Shown: positions 47,429 through 57,605, counted from the first letter of the stretch. The stretch is DNA of 64,000 nucleotides from Photorhabdus luminescens subsp. luminescens (GCF_001083805.1 NZ_JXSK01000002.1:1-64000), one strand, 5' to 3'. The notes: a model not told the origin generated them from the sequence alone. A program made the numbers and translations.

Positions 47429-48463
47429 TTAAACCCCCAACATTTGTGCAATAGCGTGTGGATAACGAATAATCGCCCCCCACGTACCGGCTGATTTCTT
47501 TTGTTTAAAACTGGATGAACTCACAACAACCGCGTGTGCCCGCATTTTTTCAGTAAATGAGGCATAAGCCGTTTTTTCACCATCAAGCGTATCGGCAATC
47601 AATTGAACCAGCTCCCCTGCTTCTGTACTGTATTCAACCGCCGTTTCAATCGTCAGATTCGGAAAATTCTTTTTCAACTGATCGGTAACATTAACGTTGT
47701 ATTGGTTGGTTTTTGTCAGATTGACTTCCGCTGTTGGCGACATACAAAGTTTCAATGGATCTGTTCGCTCCACCAGCCCTTCTGTCTGTTTTGTAAGCTG
47801 TTTGAATAGACGTTGGGAAATATCGTCATAAATTGCCTGCCCGTCTTTGGTTTCCCACGTTGTACCATTGGATTTTCCGTTTGCCGCCGGTATTACCGGC
47901 GCACTTAACCCCGGATCATTCAACAGTCCATAGTTTTTAAGTCCCGCAATACCATAGAAATAAGACTTATTCATAAACTTGTTTAGGGTTAATGCGCTTG
48001 CGGTATTAAGTTGCGCCGCTCGATTGATACGGGCCGTACCGTACATATCCAGCTCACGCTCCCCCCAGACAGTAAATGTTTGGAAATGATAGCTCTGGCG
48101 TTCCACCCAGTTCACGTTAGCATCTGACATGCCATTATTGCTGTGATCACCGTATGAGCTCACTTCACCTGTTGATTCTTCAACTGGGAACTGGGTTGTC
48201 AGCGTTGTCCAGTCACCTTTTTTATTTTCACCGATAATTTCAGCCGCTCTCATCGGCGTGACCAACACACGAACCAACTCAGGATCGAGATAGTTAGTCA
48301 AATACACAGGAACCCCGGCGTTACTCACGGTCACCATAGCAGGCTGTGCATCCATAGCGAATGTATAGTTATTAGCATATTGGGGATTTAAGTAATCGAC
48401 GGCCTGTGGTACTACAATGCCGTATTCCCCTTTAATATATTGAAAATCTGCGTGTCGTTTCAT
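47429..48463 (-). CDS. Major capsid protein (DUF2184)
   Basis: The 344-residue protein matches DUF2184 capsids: [33 protein letters not shown] near the start, [39 protein letters not shown], and a C-terminal [28 protein letters not shown]. The AMDA at residues 36-39 may be a processing site (see findings), which would remove an N-terminal peptide of about 38 residues. It starts on the last base of the cement gene. Confidence 0.9.
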   Translation of the reverse strand: MKRHADFQYIKGEYGIVVPQAVDYLNPQYANNYTFAMDAQPAMVTVSNAGVPVYLTNYLDPELVRVLVTPMRAAEIIGENKKGDWTTLTTQFPVEESTGEVSSYGDHSNNGMSDANVNWVERQSYHFQTFTVWGERELDMYGTARINRAAQLNTASALTLNKFMNKSYFYGIAGLKNYGLLNDPGLSAPVIPAANGKSNGTTWETKDGQAIYDDISQRLFKQLTKQTEGLVERTDPLKLCMSPTAEVNLTKTNQYNVNVTDQLKKNFPNLTIETAVEYSTEAGELVQLIADTLDGEKTAYASFTEKMRAHAVVVSSSSFKQKKSAGTWGAIIRYPHAIAQMLGV

Positions 48464-48939
48464 TAGCTCCAGGTCCCCATTTTGACTAATTCACCCGCAC
48501 CAGCAGCGGTACCAGCAACGAATTTGGTTTCGATAAAATCAGTGATAGTTTTTCCCGCTGCGGCGGTCTGTACCTCACCCGTTTTTAAGGATGCGTAAAT
48601 CTTATCCCCAACTTTTGCGGGCGTACTTGTTCGTACCGTAAAATCACCCGCAGTAAATAAAGTGACTTCACGTCCGGGTTGGATCAGCATAGATGCTTCA
48701 CCCAGCCAAAGAGTGATAGATGCTTGTCCGTCACGCCCCACAAAACCAGACGGAGCACCCGCCCCCTTGTTCGAGACGACACCATCAATCACCCAAGCAA
48801 AACGCCCAACAGTCACACCGTCCTTACCCGCAATCAGTGCGCCTTCCCCTGCCAGCAAAATGGCGTTAGGGTTAGTACTGGCAAATGCCCCCTCAATACC
48901 GGGGGCTGGATAGTGATTAATTTTGTTCGGAAAACCCAT
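48463..48939 (-). CDS. Capsid cement/decoration protein (DUF2190-like)
   Basis: The 158-residue product is glycine- and alanine-rich with beta strands: [77 protein letters not shown]. This is the style of the structural cement proteins that lie next to the major capsid gene. It overlaps the capsid start by one base. Confidence 0.75.
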   Translation of the reverse strand: MGFPNKINHYPAPGIEGAFASTNPNAILLAGEGALIAGKDGVTVGRFAWVIDGVVSNKGAGAPSGFVGRDGQASITLWLGEASMLIQPGREVTLFTAGDFTVRTSTPAKVGDKIYASLKTGEVQTAAAGKTITDFIETKFVAGTAAGAGELVKMGTWS

Positions 48940-48941
48940 AG

Positions 48942-50267
48942 TTAAACCCTCACTAATTTAGATGCGGTGGGAAAACGTTTTTCAAAAGAATCTATAGCCG
49001 CAGAATCCATTGCCAGGCGGGCTTTCGGTTTTGCTGACTCGGCTATACTGATCTGCATTTTCACTAAAGAACGATAAGCGGACGGATGAACGCCGGTTGT
49101 ATCAACACCCACCTCATCAAGCGCAACTCTGTAAATTTCGTCAGCAGAATCCATTGCTACTACATCACCGATGAGGGGTTTAACCTCAGCCTCAGCAATG
49201 CGAATAACATTAATGCGATTCACTGTATCTTTCTCTATCTTCCGAGTAGCTGCACAAATAGCCGCATCCATTGCGGGCTTACTAACACTATCCTCTTCCT
49301 TTGGTTCTGGTTCATTATCGGGATCATCGTCCTGCGCAGGCGTGCCTGAAATTAACGCCCGGATTTTTTCCAAGTCTTCCTCTGGCAATTTACCCGCAAG
49401 CAGTTCGAGCACTTGCGCACAGATATCATCATCCTGCGCGGGTGGCTCCGCTGGCTCCTGTGTCTCCGCATCATCAGCAACAGCTTCAATGATTGAGGCA
49501 AGCTCCGCTGAGTCGATTTCCATATCCTGAGCCAGAAGGGTACCGAATTTATTTTTCGCCGCTTCCGCTATACTTTTCGCGCTATCACCCGCTTTCAGTA
49601 ATGAGGCAATTTCTTTCGGTGCGGCATCTTGTGCTAATTTCGGCTGCAAGTATGCCCCCAGCGCTGCACGTACAGCGACAGCCACCATTTTTTTATTTAA
49701 CTTCATGTGTTTTAACTCCAGAGGGAGGGAATCGCAGACAACAACATCTGCACCGGCTCGCCCTTCTTCAACAAGAGCGACATGGTTCCCGACGATATCG
49801 CGCATAACACCATCATGATGAATTCCGTCATACGTGCCGGGGGTCATATCAGCTACGTAGTGATACGCCGCTGACAATTCTTTTTGTTCATCCGATTCAA
49901 TACCCGCTATAGATTCAGCATCCCAAATTGCCAAGCTGTTTTTCAGGTATGTACCATCGAACATGGAATTTGATCCCGTTGTACCGACAATCAATTCTGT
50001 TGAAGGTTTGGCCGCCGTGACGGGAATGTGTTTTTTCAATAACGGCAGGTTATTGAAGGTTGCAGCCCCTTTTTTTATTTCATCAGGGTCACGCAACAGT
50101 TTGTACATACGATTAGGATCGAGTCCTAATCTTTGCCAGTTCGGGATTTTTCTTCCGTAATACGATGATACCGTCGCCTTAGAGATAGGACTTTCAGCAA
50201 CATGCAAACGCCCGTCTCTGTCGTATGAGCGTACAGAAGCCCGATCTAACGCCAGACCGTGATTCAT
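48942..50267 (-). CDS. DUF2213 prohead protease / scaffold fusion
   Basis: The 441 residues have two parts. The first 180 match DUF2213, with VRSYDRDGRLHVAESPISKA, NNLPLLKKHIPVTA, ELSAAYHYVADMTPGTYDG and IVGNHVALVEEGRAGADVVV, where His161 is the likely catalytic histidine. The second part is a long, acidic, alanine- and glutamate-rich scaffold (PAQDDD, PEPKEEDS). Seven A-[MQ]-D sites occur between about residues 212 and 421. The protein likely builds the prohead and then digests itself and other head proteins. Confidence 0.85.
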   Translation of the reverse strand: MNHGLALDRASVRSYDRDGRLHVAESPISKATVSSYYGRKIPNWQRLGLDPNRMYKLLRDPDEIKKGAATFNNLPLLKKHIPVTAAKPSTELIVGTTGSNSMFDGTYLKNSLAIWDAESIAGIESDEQKELSAAYHYVADMTPGTYDGIHHDGVMRDIVGNHVALVEEGRAGADVVVCDSLPLELKHMKLNKKMVAVAVRAALGAYLQPKLAQDAAPKEIASLLKAGDSAKSIAEAAKNKFGTLLAQDMEIDSAELASIIEAVADDAETQEPAEPPAQDDDICAQVLELLAGKLPEEDLEKIRALISGTPAQDDDPDNEPEPKEEDSVSKPAMDAAICAATRKIEKDTVNRINVIRIAEAEVKPLIGDVVAMDSADEIYRVALDEVGVDTTGVHPSAYRSLVKMQISIAESAKPKARLAMDSAAIDSFEKRFPTASKLVRV

Positions 50268-50284
50268 AATATTTCTCGGATTAA

Positions 50285-51076
50285 TTAGTTGTTTAGTTTA
50301 GGAATGACGACCTGCCAACCACACCCGCAATTGATTTCCTCACCAGGCATGATCCATTTTCCGTCAATATAAAGCCCTTTTGATAAATCGAACTCTTTAC
50401 CATCCGCTTTCAAGTGTGATTGACGAAATTTTTTTGCTGCACGACTGTGCCGCCAGATACCCGTTTTAAAACCGATTGAACGCTGCCGGGCAGATTGCAT
50501 AACAGAAGTCGCTTTGTTGTTCTGGTCACGAGCAATCAGTGCTGCGCGGCGCTTAGTCATGCCGTAACGCTCTTGCAAGGCTTTTGTCAGCGTTCCAAGA
50601 TCACTCCCTCTTGCTACGGATTGCATTACTAGCGTTTCAACTTGCAACAAATATTGCCGTGGAATACTTTTAATCAACCCAACATTCTCACCAATAACCG
50701 CCTGTAGCGCGTTATTCATTTCTGTCGTCATCGTGAAGGGTATCGAAATATGTGCAGCATCTAACGCATGGATTAACGAGGCATCCATGTTATCCATTGA
50801 TAAAGCCGCGAATTTTTTCGCCAGTTTGTCAGCTAAAGCATCAAACCGCTTTAACCAACGCCGGGTTAATTTTCGCATTGCTGAACGCATCAACATCGCC
50901 GGGCTAGCATCCATTGCCATTGCTGCACCGCTGTTCTTATAGTTGGCGGATACCCAGTAAATCACTGAGTTATTCATCTCATCCACCAGCTTATATAGCT
51001 GCCTGCTGTACCATACCCGAACGCCCGCATTAGGTTTAATTTGCCGGAGCACTTGGTTTCTCGTTGGTTTCCTCAT
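50285..51076 (-). CDS. Phage head morphogenesis protein (SPP1 gp7 / MuF-like)
   Basis: A 263-residue minor head protein located after the portal. Helical N-terminal part; then GSDLGTLTKALQERYGMTKRRAALIARDQNNKATSVMQSARQR, and the MuF-type end IWRHSRAAKKFRQSHLKADGKEFDLSKGLYIDG, closing with PGEEINCGCGWQVVIP. These proteins enter the prohead with the portal and may be injected. It overlaps the portal gene by 41 bases. Confidence 0.88.
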   Translation of the reverse strand: MRKPTRNQVLRQIKPNAGVRVWYSRQLYKLVDEMNNSVIYWVSANYKNSGAAMAMDASPAMLMRSAMRKLTRRWLKRFDALADKLAKKFAALSMDNMDASLIHALDAAHISIPFTMTTEMNNALQAVIGENVGLIKSIPRQYLLQVETLVMQSVARGSDLGTLTKALQERYGMTKRRAALIARDQNNKATSVMQSARQRSIGFKTGIWRHSRAAKKFRQSHLKADGKEFDLSKGLYIDGKWIMPGEEINCGCGWQVVIPKLNN

Positions 51077-52793
51077 GTATTGAGCCTGCCGTTATTCCAG
51101 TGAATAGTTTTTTGGCATCATCTTCATCAATTGGAAACGCTGTAGTCACTATCGCTATGGCGCTTTCAAGTGAGAGTAATCCCTCCGCATATTTTGTAAC
51201 TACATCCACGATACTGGATACCTGAGCACCGTTCAGGGATTCTTTTGCCATTCCTTGACTATCATGATCTGATTTATGTTCTGTATTACTGATATCGTCA
51301 TCATCATTAAATGAGTCCTTAACATCCTCGCTGTCGTTTTCGATATCATTAATCTCAAGGGAGTGATACGGGCTGTTTTCATCATTGGCTAGACGTTCGC
51401 GGGCTTCATCTGTACTAATCACATTTGCAGCAATTAATACTGAATCAGTATCTGCATCGGTCTTACGTATGTTGGCTTTTTGTTCATCAGTCATTTGATA
51501 TAGCGGTTCGAATGTAAAGCTAATATCAGGATCAATTTCGCCAAATTCGGATAATTGAATAATATCAATCATTCGTGCCAGCCCATCTTTCACCAACATT
51601 TGCAAGGTAGCAATAAAGTCATAGAAAACACGGATTTCCCCATCAGATGACGCATTTAGCCCACTCGGTGTGATACCGGTAAAAATAACTAACGGTATGC
51701 TACTGACTGAACTCATATGTTCCTGAGACTGGGCTTGCAGTGAATCAAGGCCGCTCAGCGGTGTATTGAACTGGAAAAACTCCTCTTCATTATCCAGCAT
51801 CATTACTCCTCGGTTATCACGCATCTTATTAAACAATTCTGCACGATAAATTAACTGATCGGGACTATTCGTCTGTCCTTGTAATGTAGATTGAAGATTG
51901 GTTTTAAATCCAGACACAGAGAATGAATGGATCAAATCAGATACGCTATCACGTGTCCTATACCAGTTTTGTACATAAGATTCTGCAATCTGAGTCAGTG
52001 ATAAGCCGCCGAAATTATACGCAGGTTTAAGCATATCGGTTAATGGCCGGGTGATAAATGTAATCAAACGACTGTCATGTACAGTCTTTGCCATCACATA
52101 CCAACTTGACGGCTTATAGAAGTCATTGCTCAACGGGTTGTTAGCGTTATAAATCCCCGGATATGTCCATATTGGTTCAATAACGTTAAAACCAATAAGA
52201 CTTCCTTTTGTGATTTTTTTAGGTGACAGAAATAATCTAGACTCAAGTTCAACCGGATCGGTTGCAGCAAGCACACCTTTTGATGTTCGCACGTCAATAT
52301 AAATCTGACCGCGCCCAAAAAAGCCATCATGCTCAATGGCCTTTTTTAACCGTTCACGAACGTGGAATTTTTCAATAGCCTCATTAAGCACTTTGATTTT
52401 ATCGGATTTGTCATCATCCCCCACTGATGTTAGCTTTATCCACTTACGAGTCATTTCTCCTGCAATGGTGCCTACCATTTTCCGATATTCGGGTAATTGT
52501 GACAGTTGGGCCAGATAAGGATAACCGGGAAAACCCACATCTCCCGATATACCACCTGTCCCCGTCACATATTCATAAGGCGTAGAATCCATTGCCATTA
52601 ATGCGGACAACTGTTCAGTGGGAACAACACCAGGAGGGGGCCTGTACGGTTCAATAGGCCGAGCTATTTTTCGCTCTGTTATCGATCCGACAGTATCCGG
52701 ATGTATATTCATCGGCTGAGGCGCTGATTGATCAATAGCCTGTTCAACTGGCAAAGCCTCCGCTTTCTTTTTATGTCTGAATCTGAAAAACAT
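51036..52793 (-). CDS. Portal protein (DUF1073 type)
   Basis: The 585-residue protein forms the DNA entry ring of the capsid. It matches the DUF1073 portal family: GGISGDVGFPGYPYLAQLSQLPEYRKMVGTIAGEMTRKWIKL, KAIEHDGFFGRGQIYIDV, and RGVMMLDNEEEFFQFNTPLSGLDSLQAQSQEHMSSVSSIPLVIFTGITPSGLNASSDGEIRVFYDFIA. A disordered acidic C-terminus follows. Its ATG overlaps the terminase stop by one base. Confidence 0.9.
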   Translation of the reverse strand: MFFRFRHKKKAEALPVEQAIDQSAPQPMNIHPDTVGSITERKIARPIEPYRPPPGVVPTEQLSALMAMDSTPYEYVTGTGGISGDVGFPGYPYLAQLSQLPEYRKMVGTIAGEMTRKWIKLTSVGDDDKSDKIKVLNEAIEKFHVRERLKKAIEHDGFFGRGQIYIDVRTSKGVLAATDPVELESRLFLSPKKITKGSLIGFNVIEPIWTYPGIYNANNPLSNDFYKPSSWYVMAKTVHDSRLITFITRPLTDMLKPAYNFGGLSLTQIAESYVQNWYRTRDSVSDLIHSFSVSGFKTNLQSTLQGQTNSPDQLIYRAELFNKMRDNRGVMMLDNEEEFFQFNTPLSGLDSLQAQSQEHMSSVSSIPLVIFTGITPSGLNASSDGEIRVFYDFIATLQMLVKDGLARMIDIIQLSEFGEIDPDISFTFEPLYQMTDEQKANIRKTDADTDSVLIAANVISTDEARERLANDENSPYHSLEINDIENDSEDVKDSFNDDDDISNTEHKSDHDSQGMAKESLNGAQVSSIVDVVTKYAEGLLSLESAIAIVTTAFPIDEDDAKKLFTGITAGSIHEETNEKPSAPAN

Positions 52794-54094
52794 TAAATTC
52801 GCCCCAACAGATTTTTAGATATACGAAGTGGGTTGTTTTTACCTGTGATATAACCATCCAGCGAATAACGTACCGCATCCCAACAATGGTTATGTTTGTC
52901 GAGCACCACCGGCAGGACTTCACCGGTCAGACGGTCGGTCTTGTATGAATAGAGTCTTGCCTCATCAATCATGTGCTTACAGCGTTCATGAATAATGATT
53001 TCTTCAAAGCCTTTAAGGTAAGTGATCCCGTCTTCGACACTTCCGGGCCATTTTGTGGCGCCGTCAATGATGAACCCCTGACGCGACAAGTAACTGATTG
53101 TTTCAGGTCGGCTGCAATCACCATGAATAGGCCACTTTCTAGCCTCTGGAATTGAGTCATAGAACTGGGGCATCTCGTCCAATTCAACTCCGACGCCATA
53201 GGCTTCATATTCAATATATAGTTTGGTACCGATAATGAAGCAGCGAATTAATGTTGACGGGTCATTCGCGAAACCAAAGTCAGCCCCATAGAAAAGTCGA
53301 TCAGCTTCTAGCCATAGCTCATCAGAAAATGCTTCAACCCGGTACTTGCCAGAGAAAATAACCGCTTCACTGAGTGCTTTTGGCAATCCAAGCCAAATAT
53401 GCTCATACGCTTCATAGTCGATGCGTTTGCAATATTCCATCTCTTGTCGGAGTACGTCAGGGAAAAAAGCGTTATCGCAATAGTTAACTTTTCGAATAAT
53501 CACACCACCATCGGGCGGATCTTCCTGATGCCGGATCATCAGTTTGTATGTCGGGTCTTCCTCCTCGCGAGGATTAAAAGAAACCCAGACTTCGGATTTA
53601 TTGGCGCGAACTGTCGGACCGAGGATATCCCAACTATCTTGTGATACCGTTTGAGCTTCCTCTACCCAACAGATCTTAATGCCATGCATCGACTTGATGC
53701 TTTGAATATTGTTTCGAAGACCTTTAAACGTGAAACGAGTGCCATTCCGACCTTCTATCTCGTTATTCTTGACTTTGTAGAAGTGGGACAGCCCAAGATC
53801 AATAACTTGTGCCTCAAGCAGCGCAAGGACGGAATCGTTAATAGAGTTTTGGAATTCGCGCGCGCAGAGAATCGTCATTGGTTCTATTACGCCCAACAAT
53901 ACCAGCGCACGAGCAATCTCTACCGATTTACCGCCACCCCGCCCGCCATACGTCCAACGCCAACGGACAGAACCTAATGCACGGTCATATAAAACCTCTG
54001 TCGCCCAGTCACTACTAAAGGCGTACAGAACACCATCAATTATGACCGGGCTATCTGTTTTCCCTCGCGGAGCTTCTCCATGTGAGAAGCCCAC
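52793..54094 (-). CDS. Terminase large subunit
   Basis: TerL packages DNA with ATP and cuts concatemers. The 433 residues show the adenine/Walker A region [21 protein letters not shown] (GGRGGGKS), the Walker B strand [13 protein letters not shown], and the C-terminal nuclease with [15 protein letters not shown] (first Asp) and [11 protein letters not shown]. The start overlaps terS by 55 bases. The family is the TerL of headful-packaging phages such as P22/Sf6-like; the packaging type is inferred. Confidence 0.92.
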   Translation of the reverse strand: MGFSHGEAPRGKTDSPVIIDGVLYAFSSDWATEVLYDRALGSVRWRWTYGGRGGGKSVEIARALVLLGVIEPMTILCAREFQNSINDSVLALLEAQVIDLGLSHFYKVKNNEIEGRNGTRFTFKGLRNNIQSIKSMHGIKICWVEEAQTVSQDSWDILGPTVRANKSEVWVSFNPREEEDPTYKLMIRHQEDPPDGGVIIRKVNYCDNAFFPDVLRQEMEYCKRIDYEAYEHIWLGLPKALSEAVIFSGKYRVEAFSDELWLEADRLFYGADFGFANDPSTLIRCFIIGTKLYIEYEAYGVGVELDEMPQFYDSIPEARKWPIHGDCSRPETISYLSRQGFIIDGATKWPGSVEDGITYLKGFEEIIIHERCKHMIDEARLYSYKTDRLTGEVLPVVLDKHNHCWDAVRYSLDGYITGKNNPLRISKNLLGRI

Positions 54095-54756
54095 ACATCA
54101 GCCGGGCAATTCGCAGGGGTCACAATGCAGACTTTTCCGTAACTCAGTCCAGCAAGATCGACATTGACCTCAGCCTTATTGCTGCTCATGTCGATACCGG
54201 TAAGCTGCGCAGCGTTCTTAATATTCGGCGCAACTTGTCCGAATTTCTTATCTGCTAACGCTTCTTTCCCGGCGCGAAATGACAATTCAGCTAAATGTCC
54301 AGCATTGAATGAAACAAGTAACGCCGCTTCGTTTCTCAGTTCTCGAATGCGGGCTTTTATTTCAGGTCTGCGCATCAATATGGATGATTGAGAATCAGCG
54401 CGAGCCGGAGAGTAACCCGCGCATATTGCCGCCTCTTTCATCGGCATACCCGCCGCTATATTCTGAGCAAACTGTTCGTATTGCGGTTTTAGAATCCCTG
54501 CGGTTCCCTGCGAACTTTCTGCGAACTTCTCAAGTTCATGTATATTGCTAACACTGCCTATTGTCTGACTTTGCGCCTGGTTCGCATCAGGTTCGCACTG
54601 CGTACTTTCAACAATAGTGCGAACCCACTCCTCAGTCTTTGCCCTCTTGCGGATTGCGGCATCACTAATACCGTGTTGTTTGGCAATCTCCCTGATTGAG
54701 AGAAGGCCAAAACGGTAATCACGCTCTATTCTCTCCCAGTCAGTATTTTTTGCCAT
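54040..54756 (-). CDS. Terminase small subunit
   Basis: The 238-residue protein opens with a DNA-binding helix-turn-helix ([32 protein letters not shown]). It continues with a terminase_2-like domain ([45 protein letters not shown]) and ends with a short strand-rich part that contacts TerL. It recognises the pac or cos site. It is the first gene of the head operon here. Confidence 0.88.
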   Translation of the reverse strand: MAKNTDWERIERDYRFGLLSIREIAKQHGISDAAIRKRAKTEEWVRTIVESTQCEPDANQAQSQTIGSVSNIHELEKFAESSQGTAGILKPQYEQFAQNIAAGMPMKEAAICAGYSPARADSQSSILMRRPEIKARIRELRNEAALLVSFNAGHLAELSFRAGKEALADKKFGQVAPNIKNAAQLTGIDMSSNKAEVNVDLAGLSYGKVCIVTPANCPADVWASHMEKLREGKQIARS

Positions 54757-54771
54757 CTCTTTACCTTAAAA

Positions 54772-54796
54772 TAAAAAAACCACCGTGAAAGGTGGT
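54772..54796 (-). terminator. Terminator before terS
   Basis: On the - strand the stem accacc/ggtggt is followed by seven T. It would stop transcripts coming from the secreted-protein gene. Confidence 0.65.
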
Positions 54797-54834
54797 CAAC
54801 ATGCAATATTTATTCAATAACAAAGAATCATCAC

Positions 54835-55155
54835 TCAGTTATTGCTTAATTCGGCTTTCCGTCTGATATTTACCATTCGAACATAAAAATCATGCATATA
54901 TTTATAATTTTCTTCACGTTTATCAATAGCCTCAAAAGGCTTAAGCCACTCATCAACCTGAGATTTGCACGTAATAAAAGCATCATTCACTAACTTCTCA
55001 GGCAGTATGTCTGCTGATAATTTAGGAAGAACATAATCATTTAGACATGTTGTCATAGGATCTGCGTATTGGGTTTCCGAGTACCCAATACAAGGTAAAA
55101 TAAAAACAATCAGCAATCCGATAAGTTTTACGCAATTGAATATTTTTAACATCAC
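54835..55155 (-). CDS. Small exported protein, unknown function
   Basis: The 106 residues begin with a signal peptide (MLKIFNCVKLIGLLIVFILPCIGYS, cleavage near YSE). The mature helical part has two cysteines (TTCLNDY and FITCKSQ), as in the other exported protein at 37496. It has its own terminator and lies beside the sce7726/beta pair, so it probably belongs to the cargo rather than the virion. I do not recognise the family. Confidence 0.6.
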   Translation of the reverse strand: MMLKIFNCVKLIGLLIVFILPCIGYSETQYADPMTTCLNDYVLPKLSADILPEKLVNDAFITCKSQVDEWLKPFEAIDKREENYKYMHDFYVRMVNIRRKAELSNN

Positions 55156-55452
55156 TTCCTCCTTGCATGGGAGGATTATACATTAGGATTATCACTAGTA
55201 TGCGATAGATACAAAACGCCACCACGAGATGTGATGGCATGGGGATATTCCTGTAGCTACTCAGGGAATGGACACAGAAATAAGAATTTATCGTTAGAAA
55301 ATTATGTTAGTGAGGAAACATGAATAACATCACGATTATTAATTCATATCTTCATCTATATTAAGAAAATACGATCCAGCTCTCTATGTGTTATCTAACG
55401 AAAGGTAATAGACTGTCTATTCTTTAACCTTATCAAAATTAGGAGATAAACA
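55156..55452. other. Intergenic region before the beta-protein gene
   Basis: Some 297 bases of AT-rich sequence hold no gene. The promoters for the secreted-protein gene (-) and for the beta-protein gene (+) should lie here. A good ribosome site (aggag) precedes the latter. Confidence 0.4.
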
Positions 55453-56556
55453 GTGCTTGAAACAATTTCATATATCCCTATCTTAAAGACCAAAAGAGCT
55501 GAATTTAATGCATTAAATCAACTCGACACTTTTACGAAATCAAAGATTATTCCTCTATTAGAAATTGAGCCAGTTCCCATAGACCCTGACACAGATATCC
55601 CAGATAAAACATATAATGAAATGTTAAATGGGTTTGAGAGAAAAATTCTTTCTGGGTGTGATGGTATTCCTATAGTATTTTTAGATGGGATTTTAATCGA
55701 AGAGCAATTTATTGCTTCAACAGACACATATCCAATTGAAAATGCGATAATCCAAGCAAGAAACGCTGGGTTTAGAGTGATTCCGGTAACATCTCCGACC
55801 AGATCAGTTGATTATAAACAATCTATCAGCACCCTTGTGCAGAGCGAAATTTGCTTCAGATTAACAACCACTGATTTAGTCAATCCTCAGCTAATTACTG
55901 ATTATATCCATGAATTACAAATTACCCCTGAGCATATTGATGTAATTATCGATCTACGAGATATGCTATCAGAAAGTGATGTCAGCTCAGGGCATAGCAA
56001 AATACTTGCGTTGGGCTTGATTAATAACTTTAGCAACCTCCAGAGATTCCGTTCTATATCATTAGCATCAGGATCTTTCCCTATTGATTTGAGCGGCATA
56101 TCATTAGGAACTTACTCTCAAACTCGCTTGGAATGGACATTGTGGCAAGCTCTTCACTCTAGCGGACAGTTATTAAGAAACGTCATTTATAGTGACTATG
56201 GTATACAGCACCCTGATTATTCTCGCCTTGCAACTCGATTCCCCAGTGTTACCGCCAGTGTTCGATATACTGCCGATAGTGATTTTTTAGTATTTAGAGG
56301 GCAAGTTGCGAATCGATATGGCTATGAACAGTATGGCGCTCATAGTAAAGCAATTGTGACCCACCCTGAATACTCAGGAAATTCATTCTCTACGGGTGAT
56401 AAAGATATTGATAATTACGCGAGAGAATACACGCAATACCTTCAAGATCCTGAGGGAAATCACAAATTTGGCAGTCCAGAAGTTTGGAGGAGAATTGGAC
56501 AAAACCACCATATTACTAAGGTAGTCTCTCAGCTCTCCAATTTGTACGGGCTTTAA
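55453..56556 (+). CDS. Beta family protein (T4 beta-protein-like, sce7725-type)
   Basis: The 367-residue protein resembles the phage T4 beta-protein family. It begins LETISYIPILKTKRAEFNALNQLDTFTKSKIIPLLEIEPV, the barrel-like start of the family. Further motifs are GIPIVFLDG, VIIDLRDM, and a C-terminal SDFLVFRGQVANRYGYEQYGAHSKAIVTHPEYSG, ending in WRRIGQNHHI. No signal peptide. It starts at GTG or an equivalent start after AGGAG. The biochemical role of the family is not known to me. It faces the sce7726 nuclease-like gene and overlaps its end by 41 bases, a fixed partner in many genomes. Confidence 0.78.
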   Translation: MLETISYIPILKTKRAEFNALNQLDTFTKSKIIPLLEIEPVPIDPDTDIPDKTYNEMLNGFERKILSGCDGIPIVFLDGILIEEQFIASTDTYPIENAIIQARNAGFRVIPVTSPTRSVDYKQSISTLVQSEICFRLTTTDLVNPQLITDYIHELQITPEHIDVIIDLRDMLSESDVSSGHSKILALGLINNFSNLQRFRSISLASGSFPIDLSGISLGTYSQTRLEWTLWQALHSSGQLLRNVIYSDYGIQHPDYSRLATRFPSVTASVRYTADSDFLVFRGQVANRYGYEQYGAHSKAIVTHPEYSGNSFSTGDKDIDNYAREYTQYLQDPEGNHKFGSPEVWRRIGQNHHITKVVSQLSNLYGL

Positions 56557-57094
56557 GCTTTTTCCTGACCAAATCACGAAGCTCATCTGTATCTACAGTT
56601 TCTGCTAATTTATTCCATAACACACGCCGTGGTTTGCTTTTTAGACCACGGTCTTTACCTAAATCAGAGAAAATTTCCAGCATTTCCTCTTTCCATAGCA
56701 ACATAGAAAGGGATACTTTATCTATAGACGGATTAAGGCGATTGTGGCGCTCAGTATGTAAATGTATACCATTTCTTGTACCTTGCGTTACTATCTTAAC
56801 TCCCCACCAATCAGGAATAATCTCCATTGCTGGCTTAGAGTGAGTTTCAGAAACAACAAGAGTTACCTTATCCATAACCGATGAATAATATTGAATCTGT
56901 AATGGTAAACGGAGCAAGTTATCACTTTTACTTTTGATTTCATAACCATGCATAAGTCCATTAATCACCGTAATATCAGCACGGCTTGCTCCGAGACTCA
57001 TTGTAAACTCGTCAATAATCAATGTATCTGGATCTTTGTGATGCTCCTTCAGTATCTTAGAATGAACAGCACGCCGCACGTCTATGTCTTTCAT
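56516..57094 (-). CDS. sce7726-like protein with a PD-(D/E)XK nuclease core
   Basis: A 192-residue protein of the sce7726 type. The restriction-nuclease-like core is clear: Glu29 in IIDEFTMSLG, Asp40 in SRADITVING, and Glu52-x-Lys54 in GYEIKSKSDNLLRL, i.e. E - RAD - EIK. The following LRLPLQIQYYSSVMDKVTLVVSE continues the beta-alpha fold. It likely cleaves or binds DNA or RNA. It converges on the beta-protein gene. Together they look like an inserted module between the lysis genes and terminase, read as defence or exclusion by inference. Confidence 0.78.
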   Translation of the reverse strand: MKDIDVRRAVHSKILKEHHKDPDTLIIDEFTMSLGASRADITVINGLMHGYEIKSKSDNLLRLPLQIQYYSSVMDKVTLVVSETHSKPAMEIIPDWWGVKIVTQGTRNGIHLHTERHNRLNPSIDKVSLSMLLWKEEMLEIFSDLGKDRGLKSKPRRVLWNKLAETVDTDELRDLVRKKLKARTNWRAERLP

Positions 57095-57229
57095 TATCTT
57101 GTCTTTCTTTCCAAGGTGTTAATGTAACCGTTTTTGAGGCCAGGAACTTTAAACGCTAACTAAATATATAGCACTATTTTTTTCTTCGTCCTCTGACGTA
57201 AAGCCGATTTTAAGAAAAAATTCCAATAC

Positions 57230-57376
57230 TCAGTTAATGCACTGCCCCCTAACATACTCCAGCCACCCCAGTATCATTTGCTCTGAGGTGGCAATGTGTT
57301 CTATTCCTCAATTAGAAGGAGCTGCCTCTGGATGCGGTATCTTATCCTGCCAGTGTTCTTTTATCACTTCACTCAT
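57230..57376 (-). pseudogene. Small phage ORF broken by an in-frame TGA
   Basis: From an ATG that overlaps the stop of the previous small frame it reads MSEVIKEHWQDKIPHPEAAPSN, then TGA (57308-57310), then in the same frame GIEHIATSEQMILGWLEYVRG to a stop. The unbroken frame on both sides of one stop suggests a decayed small gene. Confidence 0.4.
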
Positions 57377-57605
57377 ACGTTTCATCCAGTCCGCCAGTTT
57401 TAATTGCTGTCTCTTTCTCTGATTTCAGTTTAGGGACATTAGTAAACGCCATTTTTGCAATGTATTTACCGAATTCGTCTTTGCTGATGATAAGCGTTTG
57501 ATCAAGGATCGTCTCTGAATTGTTGTGCTATACATAGTATTTACTGAGTCGTGTTTGCGTTTCCCTGTCTTTCTCGAAGTAAATCAGATCAACTTCTGTT
57601 TTCAT
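57369..57605 (-). pseudogene. Small phage ORF broken by an in-frame TAG
   Basis: The ATG overlaps the Rz stop (ATGA) and has an AAGGTG ribosome site. The frame reads MKTEVDLIYFEKDRETQTR, then after 25 codons TAG (57528-57530), then ETILDQTLIISKDEFGKYIA to a final stop at codon 79. It looks like a coupled gene of the lysis operon that has one amber codon; a suppressed or mutated state cannot be told apart. Confidence 0.5.

Noticed and set aside
57237-57422. A + strand 61-codon frame in the lysis-terminase gap
   Set aside because: It is antisense to two - strand frames that couple to Rz and to each other, which explain the sequence better.
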